Of a stretch of 64,000 nucleotides of DNA, positions 12,580-24,784 are shown in pieces. Origin of the DNA: Adiantum capillus-veneris (lineage: Eukaryota > Streptophyta > Polypodiopsida > Polypodiales > Pteridaceae); NCBI GenBank assembly GCA_014529385.2, contig CM043958.1:84085025-84149024 (forward strand), written 5' to 3'. The notes beneath the pieces are model-generated. The model saw only the letters and a program-made list of their open reading frames with translations, searched no databases and was not told the origin of the DNA. A program made the position numbers and the translations under genes. The first letter of the stretch is position 1, and the number at the start of each line of letters is the position of its first letter.

Positions 12580-15500
12580 TCATGTGTATGAGAGTAAGCC
12601 CAAAGCTTTTCGGAAAGCTTCAAACTTTTCTCGTGATAACGCCTTCGTAAATAGATGTGCAATGTTATCCTGTGTAGGACAGTAAGTTAGTGTGATCTCC
12701 CCTGCATGTAGCCTTTCCCTGACATAGTGGTAGTGAACCTCTATGTGCTTTGTTCTTGCATGAAATACTGGATTCCTTGCAACTGCAATAGCACTCTGAC
12801 TGTCAGTGAAAATGGTAGTGGGTGCCTGTTGACACTCACAAAGATCTGCCAATAACCTGCGTATCCATACACAATCAACTGTTGCCGTGAAAGCTGCCCT
12901 GTACTCAGCTTCACAAGTTGATGTAGCCACTGTGGGTTGCTTCTTGCTTAGCCAAGATATACATGCATTTCCCAAGAAAAAACAATTGCCACTTGTGGAA
13001 TGTCGTGTGTCAAAATCACCAGCCCAATCTGAATCGCTGTAACCAAGAAGCTGCATAGAATTGTGCTTTCCATACATATCCCCCCTTGGAAAGAACATGG
13101 CAAGATTAGGGGTACCTGAAAGGTAACGAAGTATGCGCTTCACAGCCTGCCAATGATGCATACCTGGGCTGTGCATAAATCTGCTTGCTTGTGAAACCCC
13201 AAATTGAATGTCTGGACGAGTGTTGCCTGCCAAATATATCAAGCAACCAACCGCTGCTGCATAAGTATGTACATCAAAAGTTTCTCCAGCATCATGCATG
13301 CTCAACTTTGATCCAGTTTCTACGGGTGTAGAGATTGGCTTACAATTTTGCATACCAAACTTGTCCAAAATTTTATGCAAATATTTTGCCTGCAACATGT
13401 ATATGCCATCCTCTGATTGCACAAACTGAATACCCAAGTAATAATGTAGCAAACCAAGATCAGACATCTCAAAGGTTTTTCTCAAAGCATCTTTAAACGC
13501 TTCAATTTCATTTGCATTATTGCCTGTAAGAAGCATATCATCCACATAAAGTGTTAGCATAATGAGAACTCCATCTCTCTTTTTGACATACAAAGTACTT
13601 TCTGTTGGACTATTCTGAAATCCCTGGCCAATCAAATAAGTATGTATCTTCTCATACCATGCTCTTGGAGCCTGTTTGAGACCATACAAAGCTTTACGCA
13701 ATCTACATACCTTTTGCTCTTGACCTTTTACAACAAAACCACTTGGTTGAATTACATACACTTCTTCCTGCAAATCACCATTCAAAAAAGCAGTTTTGAT
13801 ATCCAACTGATGCACTTTCCAACCATGATGAGCAGCAATTGCAACTAGTGATCTAACTGTGGACGCACGAGAAGTAGGAGCAAAGGTTTCATCATAATCT
13901 ATGCCTTTCTGTTGCGCATAGCCTTTTGCCACAAGCCTTGCTTTGTACCTGTCAACAGTACCATCTTGTTTCCTTTTTACCTTAAAAACCCACTTTGTAC
14001 CAATAGGCTTTTTACCTGTAGGCAAGTCCACTAGATCCCATGTATGATTCTTATGAATAGAACCAATTTCTTGCTGCATAGCATCTTTCAACTGAACACA
14101 CTCTAAAGCTTGTTCAAATGAATCAGGCTCATCTGCATCACAAAGAGTGCTAAAGCAAGCCAAATCTACTTGCTCTCTGCCAAAAGTAGTACCAGCACGT
14201 GTTTTTCGTGGCAACGGTGCATCCAACTTGCTATCCTGCAAAGTTTTCTGAACCCATTTAGGCAAGGTTCTTTCTTCCCTGAGAACTTCTTGCTCTTCAC
14301 GCACAATTTCCTCTACATCATGAGGTGTCACATGCTGATCAAAAGATTGATCAAGATTATCAACCTGTTGTGATTCTTGATTCTCCACAAAAGAAGGAAG
14401 CAAACCTTCAAATACATCATGTGTCTGCATATGAGGTACATCAAAAGCAACCATAGGTTGAGCAGTAGTTTCTGCAAAAATTACATCACGACTTTCAAAA
14501 ATCTTGTTTGTAGCAGGATTGTAAAGTCTATAACCTTTACTTCCACTACTGTACCCCACAAATATACATTTGATTGCCTTATCATCAAGCTTCCCACGTA
14601 ACTGCTGAGGGATGTGAGCATAAGCAAGACAACCAAAAACACGAAGATAACTGACTGAAGGTTTTTTGTCATACCAAGCTTCATATGTAGTAATGGTCTT
14701 CAAGGCACGAGTAGGACACCTGTTCAAAACATGTGCTGCACAAGCAATTGCCTCCATCCATAGCTTATGAGGCAAACTCTTAGCCTTGAGCATACATCTA
14801 GCTGTCTCCATTAAAGACCTGTTCTTCCTTTCTGCAACACCATTCTGTTGTGGTGTGTATGGCATAGTGCATTGGTGTTTAATGCCTTTCTTTCCCAAAA
14901 AATCCTTAAATGCACCTGACATGTATTCACCTCCTCGATCGGTACGAAGAGTCTGTACTTTGCAACCTGTTTCATTTTCAACCATGGCGACATAATGTTG
15001 AAAAACTGCAAACACGTCTGACTTTGCTTTGAGTGGATACACCCAACAAAACCTGGAAAAGTCATCAATGAAGGTCACAAAATAAAGGCTGTTTCCTATA
15101 GATGGCGTCCTCATAGGACCACATACATCACTGTGTACAAGCTGCAACTTTCGTGTCGCTCTAACTGAACCATCCTGCGAAAATGCAAATCTGTGCATCT
15201 TTCCAAGAACGCAACCTTCACATACATGTCTTGGTGGCATCTCCAATAAAGACAAATCATGCACCATATTATGACGTTGTAAAGTCATCAAACTGCCATA
15301 ACCAACATGCCCAAATCTAGCATGCCACAACTCAGCATCCTGCATGGCCTGAGTCTTTGTTTCTGCAATACATACCTGAATCTGCTTTTCATAACGATCT
15401 AGCACAAATAGTCCATTTTCCAGCGTACCTGTAGTGATAAGAGAATAACCATTCTCTCGATCTCGTACAACACATCTGTCATCCTCAAAAATGACCCGAA

Positions 15501-16761
15501 GACCATTTTTTGCAAGAGAGGATACAGACAACAAATTCTTCTTGATCCCTGGAACATATAAGACATCTGGCAAGCATAAATCTGAACCATCTGAAATGGT
15601 AATCAAAATCTTACCAACGCCTTTGATTGGATAAGAAGCATTATTTGCACATGTCACCTTCTTTCCTGCTGGAGTTGCATCCAATGAACAAAACAAATCC
15701 TTCCTTGAAGTAATATGCCTGGATGCACCACTATCAAAGTACCAAATCATTTGTGTCTTGTCAACACTGTAAGCAGAAAAATTTGAACATACTACAAAAG
15801 CATAAGAATCCTGCACAAAGTTTGCAGACTCTTCTTTAGCTGTAGAAGAATCACCAGAAGCTGAAACAACCAAACTTGACTCTTTCTTCTTTTCTTTAGC
15901 AATTCGCTTTTTACACTCACTAATGTAGTGACCAGGTTTCTTGCAGTAGTGACATTTACCTTTCTTCTTGGACTTGTCTGAATCACCTTTAGACTTCTCT
16001 GAAGATTGTCCTGCACTAGACTTGGAGTAATGAGCACTCTCTTTACCCCTGTTTTTGTTCTGTACAACAAGAGCATGATCCATACCATCCACCTGTAAAG
16101 ACTTGTTCTTACGTGATTGATCCTCCTGCAATAGCAAAGCCACTAACTCTTCAAAATGAAGAGGGTCAGGATTAGCTCGCAAAGACAGAGTCAAAGAAGT
16201 CTGAAAAGTCAAATAAGATGGTGGTAGTGAATTGAGTGTTTTGGAAACCAAGTCCTTCTCTGGAATCACTTCATCAATGCTAAGCAATTGCTCTTTAAGA
16301 TCCCTGATTTTTGTAAGATGCTCGACAATATCGTCACCTTCGTCCATCTGTATTTTGTCAAGTTGTTTCTTCAAAAACTCTATTCTGGCAGCGTTTCTTC
16401 CTCCAAACATAGCTTGCAGAGTGTTCCAAGCATCCTCAGAAGTTCTGCAAGATCTGATATGTGGTGTGATTGTCCTCTTTATGGTTAAGGCAATCACAGC
16501 CATAGCCTGTGCATCTTTAGTATCCCATCTCTTTTGCTCTGGAGTGACTTGTGAGGGTCCTGCACCAACAGCTGCACCACGACTAGGCGTGGCAGGTGCA
16601 ATGCTACCTGGACGAACTTCATCTCCAGATACATAATCCCACAATCCTTTACCAACCAAAACATTTTTGGCCATAAAAGACCAAAGAGAATAGTTGGTAC
16701 CATCCAATTTGTCTTCGGATGTAAACGCACCAAAAATCTCTTTCTCCGTAGATTGAGCCAT
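12580..16761 (-). CDS. Copia gag-pol polyprotein
   Basis: A single frame of about 1,394 codons from the ATG at 16761 (MAQSTEKE). An in-frame ATG five codons upstream, at 16776, is possible but less typical. Residue numbers below count from 16776. Order: UBN2-type gag, CCHC knuckle CHYCKKPGHYISEC (about 273), protease WYFDSGAS (about 343), GAG-pre-integrase HARFGHVG (about 485), integrase core with D in SDVCGP (about 547), D in TDRGGEY (610) and E in NGVAERKN (643), reverse transcriptase with YVDDMLL (1075), and RNase H with SDSDWAGD (1245), EAEYRA (1287) and TDSQSA (1323). All catalytic residues that I can check are present. Gag, protease and pol are in one frame, as in most plant copia elements. 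The product copies and integrates the element from a cytoplasmic particle. Confidence 0.97.
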   Translation of the reverse strand: MAQSTEKEIFGAFTSEDKLDGTNYSLWSFMAKNVLVGKGLWDYVSGDEVRPGSIAPATPSRGAAVGAGPSQVTPEQKRWDTKDAQAMAVIALTIKRTITPHIRSCRTSEDAWNTLQAMFGGRNAARIEFLKKQLDKIQMDEGDDIVEHLTKIRDLKEQLLSIDEVIPEKDLVSKTLNSLPPSYLTFQTSLTLSLRANPDPLHFEELVALLLQEDQSRKNKSLQVDGMDHALVVQNKNRGKESAHYSKSSAGQSSEKSKGDSDKSKKKGKCHYCKKPGHYISECKKRIAKEKKKESSLVVSASGDSSTAKEESANFVQDSYAFVVCSNFSAYSVDKTQMIWYFDSGASRHITSRKDLFCSLDATPAGKKVTCANNASYPIKGVGKILITISDGSDLCLPDVLYVPGIKKNLLSVSSLAKNGLRVIFEDDRCVVRDRENGYSLITTGTLENGLFVLDRYEKQIQVCIAETKTQAMQDAELWHARFGHVGYGSLMTLQRHNMVHDLSLLEMPPRHVCEGCVLGKMHRFAFSQDGSVRATRKLQLVHSDVCGPMRTPSIGNSLYFVTFIDDFSRFCWVYPLKAKSDVFAVFQHYVAMVENETGCKVQTLRTDRGGEYMSGAFKDFLGKKGIKHQCTMPYTPQQNGVAERKNRSLMETARCMLKAKSLPHKLWMEAIACAAHVLNRCPTRALKTITTYEAWYDKKPSVSYLRVFGCLAYAHIPQQLRGKLDDKAIKCIFVGYSSGSKGYRLYNPATNKIFESRDVIFAETTAQPMVAFDVPHMQTHDVFEGLLPSFVENQESQQVDNLDQSFDQHVTPHDVEEIVREEQEVLREERTLPKWVQKTLQDSKLDAPLPRKTRAGTTFGREQVDLACFSTLCDADEPDSFEQALECVQLKDAMQQEIGSIHKNHTWDLVDLPTGKKPIGTKWVFKVKRKQDGTVDRYKARLVAKGYAQQKGIDYDETFAPTSRASTVRSLVAIAAHHGWKVHQLDIKTAFLNGDLQEEVYVIQPSGFVVKGQEQKVCRLRKALYGLKQAPRAWYEKIHTYLIGQGFQNSPTESTLYVKKRDGVLIMLTLYVDDMLLTGNNANEIEAFKDALRKTFEMSDLGLLHYYLGIQFVQSEDGIYMLQAKYLHKILDKFGMQNCKPISTPVETGSKLSMHDAGETFDVHTYAAAVGCLIYLAGNTRPDIQFGVSQASRFMHSPGMHHWQAVKRILRYLSGTPNLAMFFPRGDMYGKHNSMQLLGYSDSDWAGDFDTRHSTSGNCFFLGNACISWLSKKQPTVATSTCEAEYRAAFTATVDCVWIRRLLADLCECQQAPTTIFTDSQSAIAVARNPVFHARTKHIEVHYHYVRERLHAGEITLTYCPTQDNIAHLFTKALSREKFEAFRKALGLLSYT

Positions 16762-17146
16762 ACTGTAGATGCACACAAGAGAGCAAAAGAACCTCCAAGA
16801 GATTCACAAATCTCCTCTCCAATCCAAACAAAACTCTACACAAAATCTCAGCACAAAGCTAAGACAAGCTGCTTCCCAAAAGAACTGTTTACCTGAAGAA
16901 AATCTGTCAAAAAGCACACCCTCTTGATCTAAACGCCTCGGAAAAGTAACTTCTGCTACGCTGCTCAGAACGAAATTCTGAGGGCTCGAACGGCTTCGAA
17001 AGGGGGGTAAAACCCCAGGTCGCCTGATCAGAATACTCCCGGAACGTCGAGGATGCTCCCACGAACAAATTTTCCGAAAACTGCCTGAAAACTGCGATTG
17101 CGCGCGCGGACGCGAAAACGCAAGTAGAGGCTCTGGAAATCACCTT
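16762..17146 (-). other. Copia 5' untranslated leader
   Basis: 385 bp between the primer site and the gag start. It is GC-richer than the flanks (a CGCGCGCGGACGCG run near 17100). No separate gene was seen. Confidence 0.7.
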
Positions 17147-17158
17147 GCTCTGATACCA
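17147..17158 (-). promoter_or_regulatory. Copia primer-binding site, initiator Met tRNA
   Basis: The minus strand reads TGGTATCAGAGC two bases from the 5' LTR. It is complementary to the 3' end of plant initiator methionine tRNA, the usual primer of plant copia elements. Confidence 0.95.
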
Positions 17159-17160
17159 AT

Positions 17161-17442
17161 TGTTGAAGATGATGAAACAGGAAACAGAAGGAAGACAGCA
17201 ACTCAGAGTAGGAAGAAGATGGAGAAGGAGAAGACACAGAGCTTGTGTACGAGATCTCTGTAGTCTGTCTCTCTGTATTGGAATAATAATTATGTGTATA
17301 CAAACTCAGAGCTACAAAGCTTATATGAAACCCTAAGAGATAAGGTGTCCTTTCACACCAGATGTCCAGGGGGAAAAACCCAGTGGGAGAAAAGTGCCCC
17401 TGGTGAAGCGCGTATACACACTAACACTACTACATGTCTACA
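17161..17442 (-). repeat. Copia 5' LTR (element orientation)
   Basis: 282 bp, apparently identical to 12251-12532. The right target duplication AGTTT follows at 17443-17447. It should hold the promoter for the minus-strand transcript. Confidence 0.96.
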
Positions 17443-17447
17443 AGTTT

Positions 17448-18655
17448 ATGCTTGCGGTTTCTCGAATCTATGAGAAGGTGATTTGTCAATTCCGCATGGG
17501 AAGAGAAATTTTTGAAATTTTTGTAAGCACTATTGGGGTTAAACAAGGATGTCCATTGTCACCAACTCTCTTTAGTCTATGCATCGATCAATTGGAACAA
17601 AAGGGACTTATGCAAGAAGAAGGCAATGAAGAGGTCACTATTTTATGCGTTGTTTGGAAGCGGGAAAGAGAGCATATTATGCATTTGAGAACATGTGTAA
17701 CGCGGGAAACATCAAGTGTTGGGTTCTCAAGAAGTATCTTCTTGATGCATTGGTGACACCGATTGTTCTTTATGGAGTTGAAGTGTGGGGCGGGAGCATC
17801 TCAAAGCCTACTTGAAAAGAGTTTGAGAATGTCCAAAAGCATTTTCTCACAAACTTTCTCCAAGTGAAGACACAAACACCATATATGCTCCTATTTTCTT
17901 GAGTTGGGATGTCTTCCAATTGAGGTTATGGGCATGGAAAGGGTTGTGGATTACATATTAAAGATGTGTCAAAACCCCTCACATCGACTTCCTACAATTG
18001 CATGGAAAGCAAGCAAAAAAGTTCAAAAGACGCATAAAAGCAAGATCTTGAGCACGGGATGGATGCAAGACATAAAGAAGTGGTTTGGGAGATGGGATGC
18101 ATTACACTTGGTACATGATGCTTCAATTGACTCCCAAGTGAATGAAGCTTTTCTACAACGCCAATGTATTAGGGCTTGGGAGAAATCCAGTGGGTCACGC
18201 TTCATACATTACACCACCCATATTGCCCCCAACTACAAAACCATGTTTTTTGCTAAAAGAGGAAACCGTACTCACAATTACATGCTTGAGCCTATCCCCT
18301 TGTCGGTGATACGCACTATCGCAGCCATTCAACTTAGCTCCCATTTCCTTCGATGCGAGATAGGGTGCTAGGGAAATGGAGAAGAGTCAAATCGACTGTG
18401 CACATTATGCTCACTGCAAGTTCGAGAGTCTAAGTACCACACACTACTAGAGTGCTCAGCTTTTGGTCACATCCGAACTTGATTCTCTCACATTTTCAGC
18501 CATAACTTAGACCTACACACTTTCCTCTCCCAAACAAAGTGTGGGCTCTCCATTGCGACTCTTATCACCACAATTTTGAAGCATCAAGAGTCACTCATCA
18601 GCCATACACATACTACATCACATGTAACTTTGGTCCCATAGGTCATATTTGACCT
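17448..18655 (+). pseudogene. LINE ORF2 second part: rest of reverse transcriptase and CCHC tail
   Basis: After the copia insertion the frame resumes with AVSRIYEKVICQF, then GVKQGCPLSPTLFSL (17540-17580), a conserved reverse-transcriptase block. The next expected block, with the catalytic Y/FADD, is missing: around 17600-17720 the sequence passes to LLDALVTPIVLYGVEVWG, which belongs well downstream. So part of the palm domain is deleted. The C-terminal region (17904-18371, with one stop before the knuckle) includes CTLC...YHTLLEC near 18400-18455, the CCHC-type motif found after the reverse transcriptase in many LINEs. Several stops occur. Confidence 0.8.
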
Positions 18656-18693
18656 CCGAGGACGATAATAAAATCTATCTGTCTATCTCTCTC
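18656..18693 (+). repeat. LINE 3' end with TCTA/TCTG tail
   Basis: GACGATAATAAAATCTATCTGTCTATCTCTCTC closes the LINE. A microsatellite-type tail instead of poly(A) is seen in several LINE clades. The gypsy-like element starts directly after it. The CTCTC at 18689-18693 is its left target duplication. Confidence 0.65.
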
Positions 18694-19580
18694 TGTTTGG
18701 TGGATACGAGCGAGCAGGCATATGCACACCAAACCCGGCGGATACTCTATTTTTCGGCAAAAACCCTGGAATTCTGCCTAAAATGAGTTGTAATCAGAAG
18801 AAGATTAGACCATATTCTTTTTTATGCTCTCTGAGTCGACCCCTTGTAAGAGGCCGGTTGGCCATGGGAAAGCCCCCTAACTTTTAAAGTCAAAACCCTT
18901 AGTTTTGAAGGGATTATTATCATTAGCTTGGAGAAGAAAACGTACGCTGCTAAAGCTTCTTGTGACTACAATTTGTAATCATCATTTCTCTTGAACGGGT
19001 AATCAGAATTCCATTCGGAATAGTACATTGTGTTCCTTGTCTCTTGCTCTTCAATCTAAGTGTAATCATTTTCAATTCTGTTGTGATTCATGACAAGTCG
19101 TTTGTGAGCTAAATGCATTGATTTGGGAGTTAAAATGGTTGTTTTTTGATGTTTTAACCTTGGATAAGTGTTTCTATGCTTAAGGAGGATCTTTCCAAGT
19201 ACTTCTATTTCAGTTTTCTACACATTTTTTGTGATGGATCGTGATTTATGTACCTTCCCAAATGGTGACAGAACTTGGTAGGATTGAGCCCATAAGTGTT
19301 GTGATACCTCTCCTTAAGTTTCATGACATTCCGAATTCGTTTGGATACCAAAACGACGTGATTGTGTTGAGTGTTGAGAATGGACGCATACTGATTGTCT
19401 GACTAGGAAGTGGTTGATTTGCTTTTGTTGTAAGATCGAGTAGTCTTTGAGTTCACTTTGATGAGATTGACACTCTCATTAAGTCTCCGTGCCCCACCCC
19501 GAGTCGCTTCCTTGCATATTGACAGTATGTTAGTACAAAAGAGCTATGCTACAGACGTACATTGCGGCGACCCACTAACA
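18694..19580 (+). repeat. Gypsy-like 5' LTR
   Basis: 887 bp. It aligns throughout with 32180-33073 at roughly 95% identity by eye, with scattered substitutions and small indels. It ends CCCACTAACA. The next bases already read as the RNase H/integrase frame, with no primer-binding site between. Confidence 0.9.
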
Positions 19581-19582
19581 AC

Positions 19583-21434
19583 TGGTTTATAATGTTGCTT
19601 GAGTTTGACTTCACGGTGGTTGTAAAAAAGGGGACCACACACCAGAGAGTAGATCATCTTTCATGAATATTTCATGGGGAAGCACCTGTGGGTGTCGATG
19701 ATGAACTTCCTGATTCATATCTATTCAACATAGAAATGGTGCCGCGATGGAGCGAAGAGGTCATGCCACTACTCACAATCGGCTCTTTGTAGATAGAAAG
19801 ACAACCATCAATGATCCACAAAACACAGAATCTCATCCTTTTAGCAGGACCACTATACAAACACGGTAAGGATGGAATACTGAGACTATGTGTACAACCT
19901 GAAGATACCACCTACTACCTCAAACAAGCCCATATACAAAACACGCAATTTCACACTGTTGAAATACAGACAGGCCAACGATTACAAAGAATGGGCGTCT
20001 ATTGGCCAAACATGGAATACAATGTCCATAAATATGTAAAATCTTGCGATAACTGTATAATACAGCCACCAGTGGAACATGCCACAATGTTTCGAGTAGT
20101 ACAAGCACCAAAATGAAGTGCTCACATCATTGAGTACTTGAAAAACAAAACCTTTCCAGAGGAATGGGACAAATCAAGAAGGAAAACGGTTGAGGAAGAG
20201 GCCAAACACTATCTACTCATTGCCAACCAACTGTATAGGCGAGGGAAAGACGAACAATAATGGCTATGTGCTACAGAAAGCGAATATTATGTCATCCTAG
20301 ATCACGCACACGTAGGAAAACTTGGAGGACACTTCTCCACTAATAAAACGGCAAAGCTAGTGCTAAACTCAGGTATATGGTGGCCAACCCTATTAATGGA
20401 TGCAACAACATACATCAAAGAATGTGACGAATGTCAACGCACGAAACCACCCCTACGGAGAGATGACATGCCACTGAGGCCGATGATGGGAGTTCGCGCT
20501 TTTGCCAAACGGGGCATTGACTTCATTGGTCCCACCAACCCTCCTGGATACAGGACACGCGTAATACATTATTGTAGCAATGGATTACATGACAAAGTGG
20601 GCGGAAGCCAAAGCAACCCAAAAAAATGATACAAGGACTACAGCTCATTTCCTTTTTGAAAATGTCTTTACGCGGTATGGACTACCAATCAAAATAGTAA
20701 GCGATAGAGGAACACACTTTGTGAACGACGTCATTGAGACTCTCCTCGACGAATTCATGGTGGTCCACCGAAATTCATCACCCTATCATTCGCAAGCCAA
20801 TGGACAGGCAGAGAGCACTAACAAAATCCTGTGCACCGTGCTCGCCAAAATAGTCAGTGACTCAAGAAATGATTGGGATCAGAAATTACACACCACTTTA
20901 TAGGCTTACCGTGTAGCTTTTAAAACTTCCATTGGCACGACTCCCTTTAACCTGGTCTTCGAAATCAATGTGATACTACCATTGGAATTCCTAGTCAAAT
21001 CCCTCAGGGTGGAAACACAATTAGGATGGACGGGCCATGAGCTATCGAAGAGACTAGACACCCTAGAACAGTTAGATGAAACTAAACTCAAAGCGATAGC
21101 TGGGATATATGCTCAGAAAAAGCAAATGAAATCTTTTCATGATCGACACGTGATTGGTAAGGAGTTCCAGAAATGGGTTTACGTTCTCATATACACCCTG
21201 AAACAGCACTCCAAGAAACTCAAAAAGCGAGAAATGGGGCCTTTTGTGATCCATGATATATCGCAAAGTGGTGCCGTGAAACTTGCAACATTGGCAGGAG
21301 AGGAGATGTCTAATTGGATGAGTGGTTGCAAGTTAAAGAAATATCTTCTTCCGCTGACACCAAATGAACTCGCAACACTCCATGCAGCAGCTCAATGCAG
21401 ATGTCAAGCACAGGACATTCAGGAACAAGCATAG
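19583..21434 (+). pseudogene. Gypsy pol fragment: RNase H tail, two HHCC modules, integrase
   Basis: The frame opens at once after the LTR with LLEFDFTVVVKKGTTHQR, the conserved end of gypsy RNase H. A first zinc module follows (19860-20065: AHIQNTQFH...YVKSCDNC), then IIEYLKNKTFPEEW and a second module (20300-20435: AHVGKLGGHF...YIKECDEC). The integrase core holds D in GIDFIGP (about 20517), D in SDRGTHF (about 20704) and E in NGQAEST (about 20812). The C-terminus reads LKKREMGPFVIHDI. Stops lie near 19628, 19790, 20114, 20258 and 20901, and a frameshift lies near 20566. Integrase would insert the element DNA, but this copy is dead. The tandem zinc modules are unusual. Confidence 0.88.
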
Positions 21435-22538
21435 CAGGAGTTCAAACTTAGAATATTGAAACGCAGGGAACAATCAAACTTCCAGAGGAAAGAACAATAG
21501 GCAGTGGCTAATCAAAATGCTCTGATAGCATCTATACAAACGGCGACTACATGGTTATGAGGAATGGATCCACGTATTCAGTTACAACTTGCCAACGGCA
21601 CCACTGAAAGAGCGTTAGTGGATAAAGGGGCCAGAGCTAATGTGGTTAACTACTCCACTTTCAGAAAAATCACATAGGAACCTCTAATGCCAAACACTAT
21701 GGGATTCAAGGTCTCCAACAGAGGTACTATGGACACTCTAGGCCACATAAAGTTTCCAATCAACATTGACGGAACAGTGTATCCACATCAATGTCATGTG
21801 GTCGAAGATCATCAGCTAAACGAAGCAGTTATTCTAGGCGTGCCGTGGATGCACACTTATCAGGCAACACCAAACTGGCAAGAAAACACAGTACACATAG
21901 AACATGAGGTCCAATCTTTAGCCACGCCATTCGTACAAACGGACTATGAATGGGAACCTCTACCTTCGCCACATGCAACAGCTCAGCAATCATCCATCAC
22001 CAAGGTTACAAAAATATGGGTCAAGAAATCAATCATGGAAACCAAGCCCAGGCAATTGTGGATACCTAAATGCCAAATCAATACCTGTGAACCCACATTG
22101 CCTACAAAAAATTTAAACCATCACAAATTGCCCACCGCTGTTGTCAAACAGCCTAAACCGATGGACCACTCTCTTCGTCATCCAACCACACTCAGATGGG
22201 TATGGCAACCAAAACAACATCGCTTTCACGATGCCTCTTCTAGTGGATACACACCTCAGGAATTTCGATGGCAACCCAAAAAATGCCAACAACTGCCACC
22301 ATTGGCAACATCAAAACTTTTGCAGTTCACAGTCAAACACAGAGCACGCCTTCTACAATTACTATTGTTCAAGCCACGCAGCTTCCAAGGAACCTCGCCA
22401 CCAGCAACCACTGAACATATTGTTCAGCACCTATCTCTTGCACAACAATTTTTTTTCCCATGCATATCCTCCATAAGCATCATAGAGCCACACTATACGG
22501 CTATGCATAGACACATGCTTTATTCCCATGCACTCTGA
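21435..22538 (+). pseudogene. Retropepsin-like domain plus W-x-PK-rich tail, located after integrase
   Basis: From about 21564: a stretch beginning MDPRIQLQLANGTT, then ALVDKGARANVVNYSTF, where retropepsins have D-T/S-G-A (Lys replaces Thr/Ser), and later YPHQCHVVEDHQL...VILGVPWMHTY, the flap and ILG-PW block of gypsy proteases. TAG at 21675 breaks it. The following 180 residues carry spaced LWIPK, WVWQPK and FRWQPKK motifs of unknown role. In gypsy elements protease normally precedes reverse transcriptase, so a protease after integrase is odd. It could be a rearranged copy or a second acquisition. Confidence 0.65.
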
Positions 22539-22566
22539 CACAAGCTCGTCGCGGATGACTCACTTT

Positions 22567-22579
22567 AGGAAGGGGGGAA
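22567..22579 (+). promoter_or_regulatory. Internal polypurine tract, identical to the 3' one
   Basis: AGGAAGGGGGGAA here equals the 13 bases at 32167-32179 just before the 3' LTR. Four bases later TGTTGGAGTACC begins, so this could be the former 3' end of a pol unit. Confidence 0.6.
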
Positions 22580-22583
22580 AAGC

Positions 22584-24784
<2,201 letters not shown>

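Larger units (their letters stand above)
12251..17442 (-). mobile_element. Intact Ty1/copia LTR retrotransposon (5,192 bp)
   Basis: It is complete: two LTRs of 282 bp in which I found no difference, both starting TG and ending CA, a 5-bp target duplication (AGTTT), an initiator-Met-tRNA primer site next to the 5' LTR (17147-17158), a purine tract next to the 3' LTR and one uninterrupted gag-pol frame on the minus strand. It lies antisense to the LINE it interrupts. Identical LTRs mean that insertion was very recent, and this is the youngest datable event in the stack. It is potentially autonomous. Confidence 0.97.
9677..18693 (+). mobile_element. Non-LTR retrotransposon (LINE), decayed, split by a copia insertion
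   Basis: It consists of an ORF1-like frame (9878-10336), an ORF2 with an AP-endonuclease domain and reverse transcriptase (10343-12250, resumed at 17448), a C-terminal CCHC zinc knuckle near 18400, and a 3' end that runs into AATAAAATCTATCTGTCTATC, a microsatellite-like tail. The copia element at 12251-17442 splits it inside the reverse transcriptase. Several stops, a frameshift and a missing catalytic block make it inactive. The 5' boundary is uncertain: the first bases after the CT tract (9677-9877) are probably its leader. The gypsy-like element is inserted in its tail at 18693/18694. Confidence 0.85.

Noticed and set aside
13642-16636. Plus-strand open frames across the copia element (e.g. 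16232-16636)
   Set aside because: They are antisense to the gag-pol frame and carry no domain of their own.
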